From contig RPFO01000178.1 of NCBI GenBank assembly GCA_009746045.1, positions 404,369 through 468,368 on the forward strand: a stretch of DNA of 64,000 nt. Direction: 5' to 3'. Source of the stretch: Mesostigma viride (taxonomy: Eukaryota > Streptophyta > Mesostigmatophyceae > Mesostigmatales > Mesostigmataceae). Shown piece by piece: positions 32,937 to 44,300 of this stretch (the stretch's first letter is position 1; each line of letters starts with the position of its first letter). The position numbers and the translations under genes were made by a program. Under the pieces are notes generated by a model. It had not been told where the DNA came from and searched no databases. It saw only the letters and a list, made by a program, of their open reading frames with translations.

Positions 32937-35510
32937 ATTAATTAATTAATTATAATAGACACGTGACTGCGTCACGTGAGCATAAGCCCTCAGTGGGAGG
33001 GGAACATGGGATGGAATGGATGCCAGGTATAAGCTATCTAGGTCCTAGTGACAGGGGTGTTGGCACCGCGGCCCGAATCGCTATGAATGCCATACTTGGT
33101 CAAACGCGGAGCCCCCACAGGCTTGGGGGTGGTCTCCGTCATCACTACTTGCCATCTATCCTTGCGCACCATCTGCCTCCATATTACAGACAAACCAGGA
33201 GGCTGCCCGGGTCGGTGAGCCCGTCACGTCTAGTGTAGCACATGCCCATGCCGAGTCTATCACGAAAAGTCCACGGGTGGCGGCCCTGCCGCGCGCGGCC
33301 GGGGGCACGCCAGGTGAGGACGTATCGCCCAGGCTGGGCGGGCTTGGTGCCAGCTAGTCTATCTGAGGTATCTACCTGATCTGTGCGGGCCAGGTGCCCG
33401 GCTAGGCCCAGGCGCCTGTGCCTAATAATAATGTGGGAAACATAGGGCAAATCAGCGTACAAATCCTCATTACTAATGTGCAAACCAAAGGGGATGTTAA
33501 GGGCCTTGCGCAGCATCTTGGTGACGGCGCCGTCGAGTCGTTGCTCCAGCTCCTGCGTCAGTGTCCAGCCTCAGTCTCGGCGCCGTAGGTCAGGATCGTC
33601 AGAATGACGACCTTGAAGAGGTCACGCTTGACGATCCGGGGTAGGGCGGGGTTGCTTCAACAGCGGCGGTGGTCATGGAGGTGCGCCCACGCCATGCCGA
33701 TCCGTGTCGTCATGTCGTCCTCGCAGTCGGGAAGCCAACTGCCGAGCAGCTTGAAGCGGCCTGAAGGAGGGTAGTTGACCTCGGCATCATCTAAGAGGCG
33801 GAGTGTGAGTGGGGGCCCTGCCATGCCGAGGGCCAGGGCCTCCGTTTTGGGGCTGATTTCTAGACCAACCGCCCGAGCCTCGAGCGCCAGGCAGTCCAGC
33901 TTAAGTTGGGCAGACTCCGGCTTCTCGATGAGCGTGATGTCGTCGGCATACATGAGGTCAGCTAGTAAATTCTGCTTGTTAGTCGGCCCCCCTTCCCCAA
34001 GCTCGTTCGTGATCGCTAGGCCAGGGGCACGGCCTGCAATGTTATCTAAGCGAGCACGTGCCTGGCGCATAACATAATCCACTACAATAATAAACAGGTA
34101 CGGCGACAGGACGCAACCCTGCCAGACGCCGGTCTGCAGTGGACATGGCGGGGAATTGCCGTGTTGAGTGCGCACCGAAGTGGTCGACCCCTCATACAGC
34201 GTGCGGATGACGGTAATCAGGGGAGTGGGGACGCTAGCGCGAGCAAGTACAGCCCATAGAGCGTCCCAGAGGACAGAATCAAAAGCCTTGATGAAGTCGA
34301 TGAAGATCAGGATGGCGGGAAACTCACCACTGGGTTGCAGGAGAGCGATTTCCTCGAAGAGGCGACGCGCGACGAAGATGGCCATGACGGTGTTGCGCCC
34401 AGGACAGAAGCCCATTTGACTTTCCCCAAGGTGACAGTCGAGAGCAGAACGAAGGCGGTTGAGGATCATGCGCATGAACAACTTGAGTGAGGCGCTCTGG
34501 ATGCAGACTCCTCTGTAGTTGGCGGGGTTGTCAGGGGAATCTTTGTTTTTGTACAGCATAATACGGTAGCTGTGCTGCCACAGTCTCAGGAATCGGCGGC
34601 GCGTCGGCAAGCAGGATCCGGTTGCAGACGTCAAGCAGGAACCCCGTGAGCGCCGTCAGCTTAATCACCGGGGCTGGGAGCTGGTCAGGTCCAACGGCGG
34701 CATAGAAGCGGAGTTGCTTGGCGGCGGTGCTCAGCTCGAGCTCGGTGAACGGCGGGAGCTCGTTGGGGTCGGCCAGGGGTTCCGACAGGGCTGGGTACGT
34801 GTAGTCCTGCTCAGCGGCAGGCGGCGTGGACGGCGCAGGGACGTCCGCAGGCGCTACTGCCAGGCGTGCGGCCGCCAGAGGGCCAAGCAGCGGAGGCGGC
34901 GGGGGAGCGCCGAGCAGCCGGGACTGGGAGGAATACCACTGGTCGAGCTGCTGCTGCGGTGAGCCAGAGAGCGTCCGCAGCGCCGGCTGCGCGCCGCCGG
35001 CGGGCCGTTGGGCGTGACGCAGGCTGGTCCAGGCGCACTTGCCGTGCTGGTCCTTGAGGTGGGCGAAGTACTCGCGCACTTCAGGTCCTCCTGCTCCTTG
35101 GTCGCCTGCCGGATGGCCGAGTGGTAATCGGCTTTGAGGCGGGCGCAGCGGGCGGGGTCGCTGCTGTCGCGCAGGGCTTGCCGGGCCTGGATGACGGCGG
35201 GGAGCCGGTGCAGGCTGGTGAAGCGGGGCGGGCGGCGGGGGGGCAGCAGGGCCCCGGCTGCGGGAAGCTTGTCAGCGAGGTGCCGAAGGGCCGATGCCGG
35301 GCCGGCAGCGAACAGCTGGGCGTGGCTGGCCGGGATGTCCAGCGCGTCGACGAACGCCTCTGCCGCGCGCTTGTGGGCGCGTTTTTCCGAAGATATCGCG
35401 GTGCCGATATCTTCGGAAATCTTGAGCGGCAGCTGCAGAAAATTATATCAGCGTGTTTTGTCATCAAAAGACGAGTCTAGTGCAACCAACCCAATGAAAT
35501 TTCATGGCAG
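32937..35510 (-). mobile_element. LINE-A copy A3: internally deleted element
   Basis: Read on the minus strand: 5' untranslated sequence (35510-35390, matching 61955-62080), then a jump into the middle of ORF2 near the AHKRAAEAFVDALDIPA block, then reverse transcriptase and C-terminus, the 3' untranslated region and a TTAA-rich tail at 32937-32953. ORF1 and the endonuclease are missing. The reverse transcriptase frame is open over 33657-34634 with VLWDAL and YADDITL, but several insertions (near 33560, 34330, 34590) break ORF2, so the copy is dead. Confidence 0.85.
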
Positions 35511-35593
35511 GAGTAAAAATTTATTAGCATTCTCGGAGCTTCCATTTTCCCGCCGCATTTTTCCGCATGATTTCATTGCCTATGTCGGGATAG

Positions 35594-36172
35594 GCACCAA
35601 GATGCTGCGCAAGGCCCTTAACATCCCCTTTGGTATGCACATTAGTAATGAGGATTTGTACACTGATTTGCCCTATGTTTCCCACATTATTAGGCACAGG
35701 CGCCTGGGCCTAGCCGGGCACCTGGCCCGCACAGATCAGGTAGACACATCAGATAGACTAGCTGGCACCAAACCCGCCCAGCCTGGGCGATATGTCCTCA
35801 CCTGGCGTGCCCCAGGCCGCGCGCGGCAGGGCCGCCACCCGTGGACTTTTCGTGATAGACTCGGCATGAACATGTGCTACACTAGACGTGACGGGCTCAC
35901 GCCCGGGAAGCCTCCTGGTTTGTCTGTAATATGGAGGCAGATGGTACGCAAGGATAGATGGCAAGTAGTGATGAAGGAGACCACCCCCAAGTCTGTGGGA
36001 CCTCCGCGTGTGACCGCGTATGGCATTCATAGCGATTCGGGCCGCGGTGCCCACACCCCTGTAACTAGGACCTAGATAGCTTACACCATCCATTCCATCC
36101 CATGTTCCCCTCCCACTGAGGACTTATGCTCACGTGACGCAGTCACATGTCTATTAATTAATTAATTAATTA
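35594..36172 (+). mobile_element. LINE-A copy A4: 5'-truncated insertion with 12-bp target duplication
   Basis: The insert begins within the ORF2 C-terminus (MLRKALNIPFGMHISNED), reads to the stop codon after GAHTPVTRT, continues through the 3' untranslated region and ends in a (TTAA)n tail. It is flanked by identical ATGTCGGGATAG at 35582-35593 and 36173-36184. Truncation, tail and target duplication are the marks of target-primed reverse transcription. Confidence 0.92.
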
Positions 36173-36184
36173 ATGTCGGGATAG

Positions 36185-36520
36185 ATTCCGACGAAAATAG
36201 AGTGACGAAGGTAGAGCAACCCCAAGATGCAGGGTAACAAGGGTTACCAAAGATGTGCGGAGGCAAACCGACCGGTAGAGCTGGGAAGCGACGTTGAGAG
36301 TACCGTGTAGCTTGGAGAAAGCAACATATTCCCACCTCCATTTATCAAGGAGACAATTAATTTCCATCATCCTAGCTGAATGACTCGACTAATGTGGATA
36401 AGATAACAGAAGGCTCGAGCTACCATGAATCTGAAGAATCCGGACAGGACTGTGTGGTCCGGATTCTCCATATTTCTGGCGTAAGCTGGTTGTCTTATTG
36501 ATAATCCTAAATGAAATGAA
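36185..36520. repeat. Dispersed repeat D, copy 2
   Basis: The right part (36320-36510) matches repeat D copies at 31130 and 54050. This copy has an extra segment forming a hairpin, AGAATCCGGAC and GTCCGGATTCT, near 36437-36470. Copy A4 inserted at its left edge. Confidence 0.65.
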
Positions 36521-36559
36521 TGGTGAAATGGAACGGGTTCCTAGATCTGACCTCTAGTT

Positions 36560-38150
36560 GCGTTTTTGCGGGCGCCCCGGCCCAAATCGCTATGTCTACC
36601 ATTTGCAAGGAAAGTACATTACTCGTTGCGTTTTGCTGGCAGATACAGTAGCCGATTCCGTTGCAGTGAATGTCAGTACATCACCAAACTGGTTTCTAAA
36701 ATAACTGGCTCAAACATTTAGGCTTGTAAACAAAGAGAGTTTATAATAAAAATGAAATAAATACAAGCATAGCTCTTATGGCGTCAGGCCTTATATATTG
36801 CATGGACATTCGCATGGAACTTGTTGAGGCAGCCCCTATCAATATGCCCAACAAATACCTGCTACGATTCCTCCTAAACTGTAAGCGGACAGCAACCATG
36901 CTACCCGGGGCCGTGCGGAGCTGCATGCCATTATGTGCATATTAAGCCTTCATAATTCATTGGCATGCGGCCCGCCTGGTCGACCTGCCATTCTAGACAA
37001 CAAGGTGCTCCTGGTCGCCATCCCTGGGAGGCCCCTGGCACCCAGCACCCAGCATAGAGCACTGGAATAAATGCTGGGATCTCCCATGGCAAGCGCACAC
37101 CACATTAGCGGAGCCATGCAACCGTCCAGCATGTCAGCTGCCCCCTCAGCTCTCGTGCTACTCTGAACAGGGTCCATCCCTGGCCGGGCCACCCAGCAGA
37201 AGAACAGGCCCGCCATATGCGTGACGCGCGATGGCACGAGCGCCTGGCCTGGGTCATACCTATCGCAGCATCAGTATCACTGGGTGCCATCCGTGGCTGG
37301 GAAGGGAGCAACCCTCCCAGCCTCGCTTGCCCGCGTGGCCAGGCGGCGACCGTGCAGCAAAAACAGAGCCTGCGGAGCCACTTGGGCGGCCGCGACACCC
37401 GTCTTGCCCCTGCTGGCGGCTATAGCGGTGCACAACGGCAATCCTGACCTCAACCCCAAACCTGGGGTGCCCCTGAGTCCCGTCGCTGATCAGGTCCTGT
37501 AGTTAGTAGGTCCCGTAGCTGATCAGGTCGCGCATTTATTGATTGGCTGTTTAGGGTCCTGGCGGCGATGCACACAAGCGGATGGCGCCATGGCCGCCAC
37601 CAGGAATGAGGGCAGTGCACCCACAGGCAATGCACTGGCGCCACGTGGCATTTGCTGTGTTTGCCAACGGGTATGCGTTGGGCCCCGATGTCGGACCAAC
37701 AAGTCCCCGTCGCAAAAAATCCAGCGACCCACCAACAAGACGGCCACCTCCCTGCCTCACCTGCGCACGCACACCCATCGCATGCAGCCGTATCCCGTCA
37801 CGTTGCTGAGCTGCACCCATGGCTGGCAATGCCACGCAGAATCCATGGCTGGCAACCTCAAGCTGTACATATGGCTGGCAACGCCAGGTTGTACACTTGG
37901 CTGGCAATCGTGTCATTGCCCCCACCGGACCCACACCAAAATTAACTGGCAGCGTAGCCAACACCAGCAGACAAGCGGCTGTCATCAGCCAAGAGGACTA
38001 AGGCTCCCTGCGTGCACCCTGGCGGCATGGGCGTAGGCACAGCCGTGGGCATGAGCATGGGCATGCGCGCAGCCACGGGCACGGGCGCGGGTATGCAGGA
38101 CATATCGCTGCCTCCACCCCAAGCCTGCGTGTGCCCTTCCCCTCAGGGAC
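36560..38150. other. Intergenic region without a recognised gene
   Basis: I find no ORF with recognisable domains or coherent exon structure. The only internal structure is a loose repeat of ATGGCTGGCAA spaced by about 33 bp at 37818-37915. The right part is probably the 3' untranslated region of the minus-strand ORF that ends at 38154. Confidence 0.5.
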
Positions 38151-38153
38151 CCA

Positions 38154-40322
38154 TCACCCCTTGCCACCGCCGTCTTTCCCTTTATACAGGCGCGCCATAC
38201 GGCCCAACCCAAGCCCCTTTAGCGTCCCGTACAGATCTGCGGGCGCGCCTGCGGCACCTGGCGATGCACCCGGCCCGCCTGCCCGGTGCGCCATGTGGGG
38301 GTCTACCGGGTAAATGACGGTGCTTGCCCCCGCCGCCTTTCCGTCCTTTGGCTTCTCATGGCTGGGCCATGCCATCGCGTGGCCCTTATTGAGCCGGCGG
38401 CCCATGACCTGGACGTCTGGCAATACGTTGTCGACGCCGCTGCCCTGCCCTGCCCCGTCCACCGCTTTCAACAACTCGTTTGGAGGGGAAGCGAGGCCAG
38501 CGCCCGCGGCCTGAGTCGGCGACGGTGGGGTCGGGGGCACCCCCGTAAACTCGTCCCCCGCCCCCTTGATCACCGTGGGCACCCCGTCGGCCACGCCATG
38601 CTGCTGCGTGAACGTGATGTATTCATCCACGTCGCCGCAATCCACCGCCATCAGCTCCTCCACCTCGTCCTCCTCGTCGTGGTAGTAGCCGAACCGCTCG
38701 TCCTGCACCACCACCGGCTTGATCTCCCGGGCACCACCCACCAGGGCCCCGCCAGGGCCAGCCCCCTTCACAGCCCCGGGCAGCGGCCGCACCCCCAGGA
38801 TGGCAAGCGCATCCACCCTGGCCTTGGCGGCCTCCGCGGCCAGCAGCTCCTCCTTCTTGGCGCGCTGCCGTTCGCACATGACCTTGTGGGCGGGGGAGAT
38901 GGGCTTAAGAGGCTTTTCCAGGCCATTGGGGGTCTTCAGTTCGCTCAGCGTCGACATCCACTTGGCGGGTCGAGGGGCCGGATTGGGCGGGAGGTGGCCG
39001 CGGGGGCCCCGACTCCCCATCGCGGGCTGCCTTGCGCCTGGTGCTAGCGCCGCGTGATGCGACCGCGCCTTGCGCACTCCTGCGATCGCCTGCGCCTTGA
39101 TCAAGCCTGCGCCTTGAGTTGATTGAGACTCGCCCCGCGGCGGCGGTTTCCTTCGCGGCGGCCTCTTGAGCGGCGGCACGACCGGCAGTGGGTCATCCCA
39201 GATGCCATCGTCCTGCGGCACCGCAGGGACGGCCTGGGCTGTGCTCTGGGGCTCCCTGGCAGCTATCATGGCAGCTATCATGGCATCGGGGCCGAGTTTT
39301 ATCGGCTTGCCACCCGACTTTGGCTTGATCCTTCCCCCCCGTCCCTTTGGCATGGCCGGTGGTAAGGGCGGGGGCTGGGTGTCGGTCGCTAGCTTTGCGT
39401 CCCACGTTGACCACGCCCGTCGCAGCTCCTCATCCCCCCCACCCAACGCGTCCACCGCGGGATCCTTCCTCTCCTTGAGGCGGGCCTCGAGCCGCTTGCG
39501 CTCCCGCACCATGGCCTCCCAGGGGTCCAGCTCCTCCTCCTTGGCCTTGTCCTGGCCAGCTGGCGCCGCCTCCTCGTCTCTAGGTGGCGCGTCGCCCACA
39601 CTCTCCACCGCCGGCGATGCGGCGCCACCTCCCTCCCCCCCGTTGATGGTGAACCTGCGGCTGGACTTGGCCCACGTGCGCGCACGCAGGAGAACGGGGG
39701 GTGGCACGTCGTCGCCCTCAGGGCCACCACCTTCCTGACCACTCCCCGACCCGGTCCCTGCCCCCGCTTGGGCGCTGCCGCCGCCACCTCCCAGCCCTGC
39801 TGCGCCCGTGGCGGCCGGCTCGCTCGCACCGGAGGATGCCCCTCGCGTGCCATCCGCCAGGTGGGAGACCATCTGGATCTTGGCGCGTGCGGGGGACAAG
39901 GTTGCGCTGGGTACAGACGCCTTGTCAGAGCGCCACGTGCGGTGGTAGCGGCCGCTGCCACCATCCGCGCCGCTGGCCGTGTGGTCGGAGAATGAGCGCG
40001 TGGTGTCGGGGAATGAGCGCGAGGATGGGCTGATGATGTCAGCACTGCTGAGGTGATGTGTGGCCGCAGGAGGGTCAGCAGAGGGCCACTGATGAGTAGC
40101 CGACATCAGGGCAGGCGTCGGCGTGGGCTGTGACGAGGGATTGTGGACGGAACCGTCATCAAGCGCGCCGGGTGACCCCGCCCCCGGGTCGTGGCCGTGT
40201 GCCCGCTCAGGGGCGCTAGCGAGCAATGCCAGTAGCGTGAACACTGCCCAGGCGCTGAACACAGGACGCCGCATTTTCTTTAAAGGGCGCCGCATTTTCT
40301 TTAAAGGGCTTGCGATCGGCAA
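38154..40322 (-). CDS. Possible secreted low-complexity protein, unknown function
   Basis: A single open frame of 722 codons with no intron, unlike its neighbours. The N-terminus has a tandemly repeated LKKMRRP; starting at the third methionine (base 40274) gives a typical signal peptide (RR, then FSAWAVFTLLALLASAP, ending near AHG). The rest is rich in Ala, Pro, Gly and Ser, with charged helical stretches (DPWEAMVRERKRLEARLKER) and an acidic patch (DEEDEVEELMAVDCGDVDEY) near residue 560. I recognise no domain. The length, the absence of stops and the signal peptide support a real gene; GC-rich sequence can also hold chance ORFs, and other frames here are partly open. It is divergent from LSG1. 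Confidence 0.55.
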   Translation of the reverse strand: MPIASPLKKMRRPLKKMRRPVFSAWAVFTLLALLASAPERAHGHDPGAGSPGALDDGSVHNPSSQPTPTPALMSATHQWPSADPPAATHHLSSADIISPSSRSFPDTTRSFSDHTASGADGGSGRYHRTWRSDKASVPSATLSPARAKIQMVSHLADGTRGASSGASEPAATGAAGLGGGGGSAQAGAGTGSGSGQEGGGPEGDDVPPPVLLRARTWAKSSRRFTINGGEGGGAASPAVESVGDAPPRDEEAAPAGQDKAKEEELDPWEAMVRERKRLEARLKERKDPAVDALGGGDEELRRAWSTWDAKLATDTQPPPLPPAMPKGRGGRIKPKSGGKPIKLGPDAMIAAMIAAREPQSTAQAVPAVPQDDGIWDDPLPVVPPLKRPPRRKPPPRGESQSTQGAGLIKAQAIAGVRKARSHHAALAPGARQPAMGSRGPRGHLPPNPAPRPAKWMSTLSELKTPNGLEKPLKPISPAHKVMCERQRAKKEELLAAEAAKARVDALAILGVRPLPGAVKGAGPGGALVGGAREIKPVVVQDERFGYYHDEEDEVEELMAVDCGDVDEYITFTQQHGVADGVPTVIKGAGDEFTGVPPTPPSPTQAAGAGLASPPNELLKAVDGAGQGSGVDNVLPDVQVMGRRLNKGHAMAWPSHEKPKDGKAAGASTVIYPVDPHMAHRAGGPGASPGAAGAPADLYGTLKGLGLGRMARLYKGKDGGGKG

Positions 40323-41097
40323 GCGTGCACGCCTCCGAGTTGATTGGTGTTGCCGAGAAGAGTTTGCTGTGTCTAACCTACCCGGGAGTCAAAGTCTCCC
40401 CGTGACGCACATTTCCAGGCATTGCCGATAAAGATTTTAGGAACAGACCGTCCTTCATGGGCGACTGTCACCAAAAAACCCGCAACTGGTCTTGGCTCGA
40501 GATCGTAAGAAGCAGCACCGTGCATTCGCCGTATAACTCGCAAGCGTAGCCCCGTCTTGTGACATTATTGGGCGCATCTATCTAGCCCTTGCAGGCGAAA
40601 TCGTCAAAAGTCGCGGAATGCCGCGCGGCGTTGATCAATGTGTATGCGCCATCAACCATCAGTGTTTCTACCAGCGGGCATAATTACCACAACCTGTAAG
40701 CAGCTTCATGGTCGGGACGTTGGCGAATACGCGACTGGAGGGAACTGCCATATACATTAGACGTTCCTATGTTATAAAACACGCTTCTCTAGTCATTCCA
40801 TCTCGTGAACTTGCGACGTTGGCGTGCCATCGGGCAGCAACAATGCTGTTTCTTTTGCATAATGTTGTCGAGGATCAAAGCAAAGCCTTCAGGCTGATGT
40901 TAATGTTGTTGTTGTTGTTGTTGCCCACGCCGCACATGGGCAGCTAATATGGCTAAGGCATGACCGGTTTGTAGGTTGGAGGTACGTAGTACTGAGTAGG
41001 TACATAGCGTGGGCTGCGTAGCCGTGACCACGCTGATGCTGATACGCCTCGCCCTGGTGTACTAGTACAGTAAAGCTCTGCCCTTGGGCGGCGTGGG

Positions 41098-41132
<35 letters not shown>

Positions 41133-41376
41133 GTAAAGCTCCCGCCCCCACTTGCGGCTGCCAGTGTCGTTGGCCCGTGGGCATTTACACGCCAGCAGCA
41201 ATCATTTCGGCAAACACGAAGTCGTCGAAGATACACGGCCGCAGCATTGACGATGTAAAATTTCGTCTGAAATTGGCCGAGAAATTGCGAATTGCAGGGC
41301 TGCTATCGCATGGGAGTGAAATTGGGATAAGTTTTCTGTGTCGTAATAACGTAAACTTATTTTTGCCTCCGAAGCC
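40323..41376. promoter_or_regulatory. Intergenic region between divergent genes with a foldback
   Basis: This 1.05 kb separates the starts of the minus-strand ORF and LSG1, so it should contain both promoters. I see no clear TATA box. It holds an inverted repeat: a (TTG)n tract then TTGCCCACGCCGC at 40900-40940, and GGCGGCGTGGGAAAC then (AAC)n at 41086-41131. CAGTAAAGCTC occurs as a direct repeat at about 41068 and 41131, which may mark a small insertion. Confidence 0.5.
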
Positions 41377-44300
41377 ATGGGGAAGAGCAAAAACCCAGAC
41401 CTGAAAAAAAGCAAGCACCGCCTGGCATCAGGCCTTGGTAGGGCACTCATACACAATCATGAAGTTAAACATATGAATCACAGGCAGACTTCAGCTCATT
41501 TCCTGCACACGACGGACGATGTGGATGCGGACACGGGTGCAATCACGCAGTCGATTGTTGCGCGCAATGATCTGGAGGAAATGCTTGCGATGGCTGAGTT
41601 ATCGGGCCGAGATTTCGCAGCTGAGCGTCAGAATGTTGTTGTAATTGCCGGGTAAGCGAGGTTCATCCTTCACAGGCCTGTGTTTGCGCAAAGTCAAATG
41701 CTGGGTTACGTCATATTTTACAAAATCTAACTAGAACATGTGCGGGGACGCCGGGAACCATTCGTATAACAGGGAGGAAAGCCTAACGGAGGCTGGCGTC
41801 CAGCGCATGCGCGAGCGTGAGAGCCTTCGGAGACAGGCGGAGGACACCCACCGGAAAAGCTTGGCCGTCCCTCGACGGTTAGTTAGTTTGCCAACGCGTA
41901 CATGTTCCCGGTTTCCGTTGACGAGTCACACATGTACGGTGTTTGCATGCATTTCAAGTTTGGTTTATCCTGCTTTCGCGAATGCTTGGTTACGTCCTAG
42001 GCAAAGGCACCTGTTTCGGAATCACTTGAGGTTTTCATCTGGCGTATGTCCTCCCTTCCTCCCTCCCTCCCTCCCTCCCTCCCTCCCTCCCTCCCTCCCT
42101 CCCTCCTCCCTCCCTCCTCCCTCCCTCCCTCCCTCCTCCCTCCCTCCCTCCCTCCCTCCCTCCCTCCCTCCCTCCCTCCCTCCCTCCCTCCCTCCCGCAC
42201 CCCCTTACCTGAAGGGCCTCGCATGTCCCTGTGTGCACACGGAGGCACCTCGTTCACACGTCCAGCGCTCGCACGTTTGCACTCACATGGTTGGTCCCCA
42301 TCCGTCTCCCCACCTCCCTGTTTTGCTGAACCACGGGGCAGCTGCCCCCCTCCCCACCCCCTCTTGCCTGCCCTCGCTCCGCCCCCCTCCCTTGCTCCAC
42401 AAGCGCGGGCGTGGGCGCAGGTCCCCGCACTCCCCTGCCACCTGGCACCCCCCTCCTCCCTAGGTCATCACGGTAAGGTGGAGCTCTAGCTTGCGTATGC
42501 CATCAAGATAGAAAGACCATGAGCTGTAGACTAGCCTTGTAGAAGTAGAAAGGAGGACAGTCCCTTGGTGTGAGCTGGCGCCCCTGCCATGGCTCAAGCG
42601 GCGTGCCCTCATCCGTCCCCTCATTCATGCGCTTGTCTGTGCGCTTGTGTGGCCGTGCCCTCCCCCCCTCCCCCCCCTGTGCCCCCCCCCCCCCCCCCCC
42701 CCCCCCATTTCCCCCCCGCGCTCAGCCCCCCCTGGGACGCCACCACCTCCCCCGAGGTGCTGGACCAGAGGGAGCGCGAGTCCTTCCTCGCATGGCGACG
42801 CGCGCTCGCACGGTGCGTGGCCTGATACGTATTGTACCTAGAGTATTGTACATGCTCTTATAGTACGTATTGTACCTAGAATATTGTACATGCTCTTATA
42901 GTACGTTTTGTACCTAGAGTGTTGTACATGCTCTTGTAGTACGTATTGTACTTAGAGTATTGTGCATGCTTTTATAGGGTTGGGCGCATGCGTGCGTCTG
43001 AGGTCGCGAGCGCTGTCCACCCGGCCTTTGTTCCAGCCGCTACGCAACGTTGGGGGGTGCGGGTTCCAGCTGCTGTGTTGCAGCGTGGGAGAATGGGGGT
43101 TCCAGCCGCTGGGCAACGTGGGAGGGTGGGGCCAGTGGGTGGCATGCTATCGCATCCATGCGTGGCAACCGTAGCCGTCCAGTTGGATGGGCGCAGCGAG
43201 AGTGGGTGCTTATTACTGCCGCCGTGACCCCACCATCTGCACCTCTGGCTTCACCATCTTCACCGTTGCCCTCGTGCTGCCTTCCTTGCTGCTGGTGTTT
43301 GCATCGCCACCGGCACCACCATGCCCTCTTGGAGTTTCGGCACCCAACTGGTGGAGAAGATCACGGATCTGGCCACTACCCCCCCCACGCACATAGGACC
43401 GTTTTCTCAACCTACGCCTGTGCACGACTTGTACCGGACCACTGGCACACACTGTCAGGCTAGAGGAGGAGGCTCACTTTCCCCCCCCCTCTGTGCGTGC
43501 GTGACCACATACTCACGACGCATGTGTGCTTACACACATGCCCCGCCCCACCCTCGGCGTCGTCAGGCTGGAGGAGAATGAGGACCTGGTCATCACCCCA
43601 TTTGAAAAGAACTTGGACATCTGGCGGCAGCTGTGGCGTGTGATGGAGCGCAGCGACCTGGTACAGTGACTTTGTGCTTTCTCCATGTATGGCATAGTGA
43701 CCATGCTTGCTAGGGTGACCGGTGTGGCCGCTTGTGGAGCGACTGGCAGTGGCGTGTGATCCCTGTGCCTCCCTGTGCCTCCCTGTGCCTGGGAACAGCC
43801 AGCTGTCAAGGGCAGTTCGCCGGCCATGGTGACATGTGCTTGGTACAGTGACGAGTGCCAGGGAACAGCAAGCTGTGTGTGCAGCTAGCCCACTTCTAGT
43901 GGCGTTGCCACCACATGCTACGGTATCGAGGCGGCACGCATGGTGGGGAGCTGTGGCCTAGTGCGCACACACAGGGCCCCTGTACAAGGGCCATCCGTGG
44001 GGGGTGAGTTGTGGGTATTGCTGTTGCGGATCAGGGTCTTCTACAACGCAGGATTCGTCGCCATGTATTGTCAAGGGGGGGGGAGCGGGGACCATCAGCT
44101 TGGTATCGCGCTCGCTGTCACGCGTGCTAGCATGTCTGTGTCGCGTTCCCTTTGGGTGTGCAAGGATGCGAACACCGTGTAGGACCACTATTGAGGATGC
44201 GGACACCTGGCTTTCTGCCACCGCTGGGGTTCTACTTGCGCTAGCCACGACATTCTGTGTGTGGGCCGTGACATTCTGTGTGTGGGCCGTGACATTCTGT

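Noticed and set aside
35134..36075. 313-codon + strand ORF spanning a LINE junction
   Set aside because: Its first half is antisense to LINE-A copy A3 and its second half is the sense C-terminus of copy A4; a chance fusion across an insertion boundary.
37539..38036. 165-codon + strand ORF
   Set aside because: No domain, no splice partners, several overlapping frames and a loose internal repeat; no support as a gene.
43655..43852. Possible donor duplication at LSG1 exon 4 (TGGTACAGTGAC near 43660 and 43841)
   Set aside because: The 12-base match is real, but it lies 180 bp away among other loose repeats, so it is too weak to group with the MSH5 cases.
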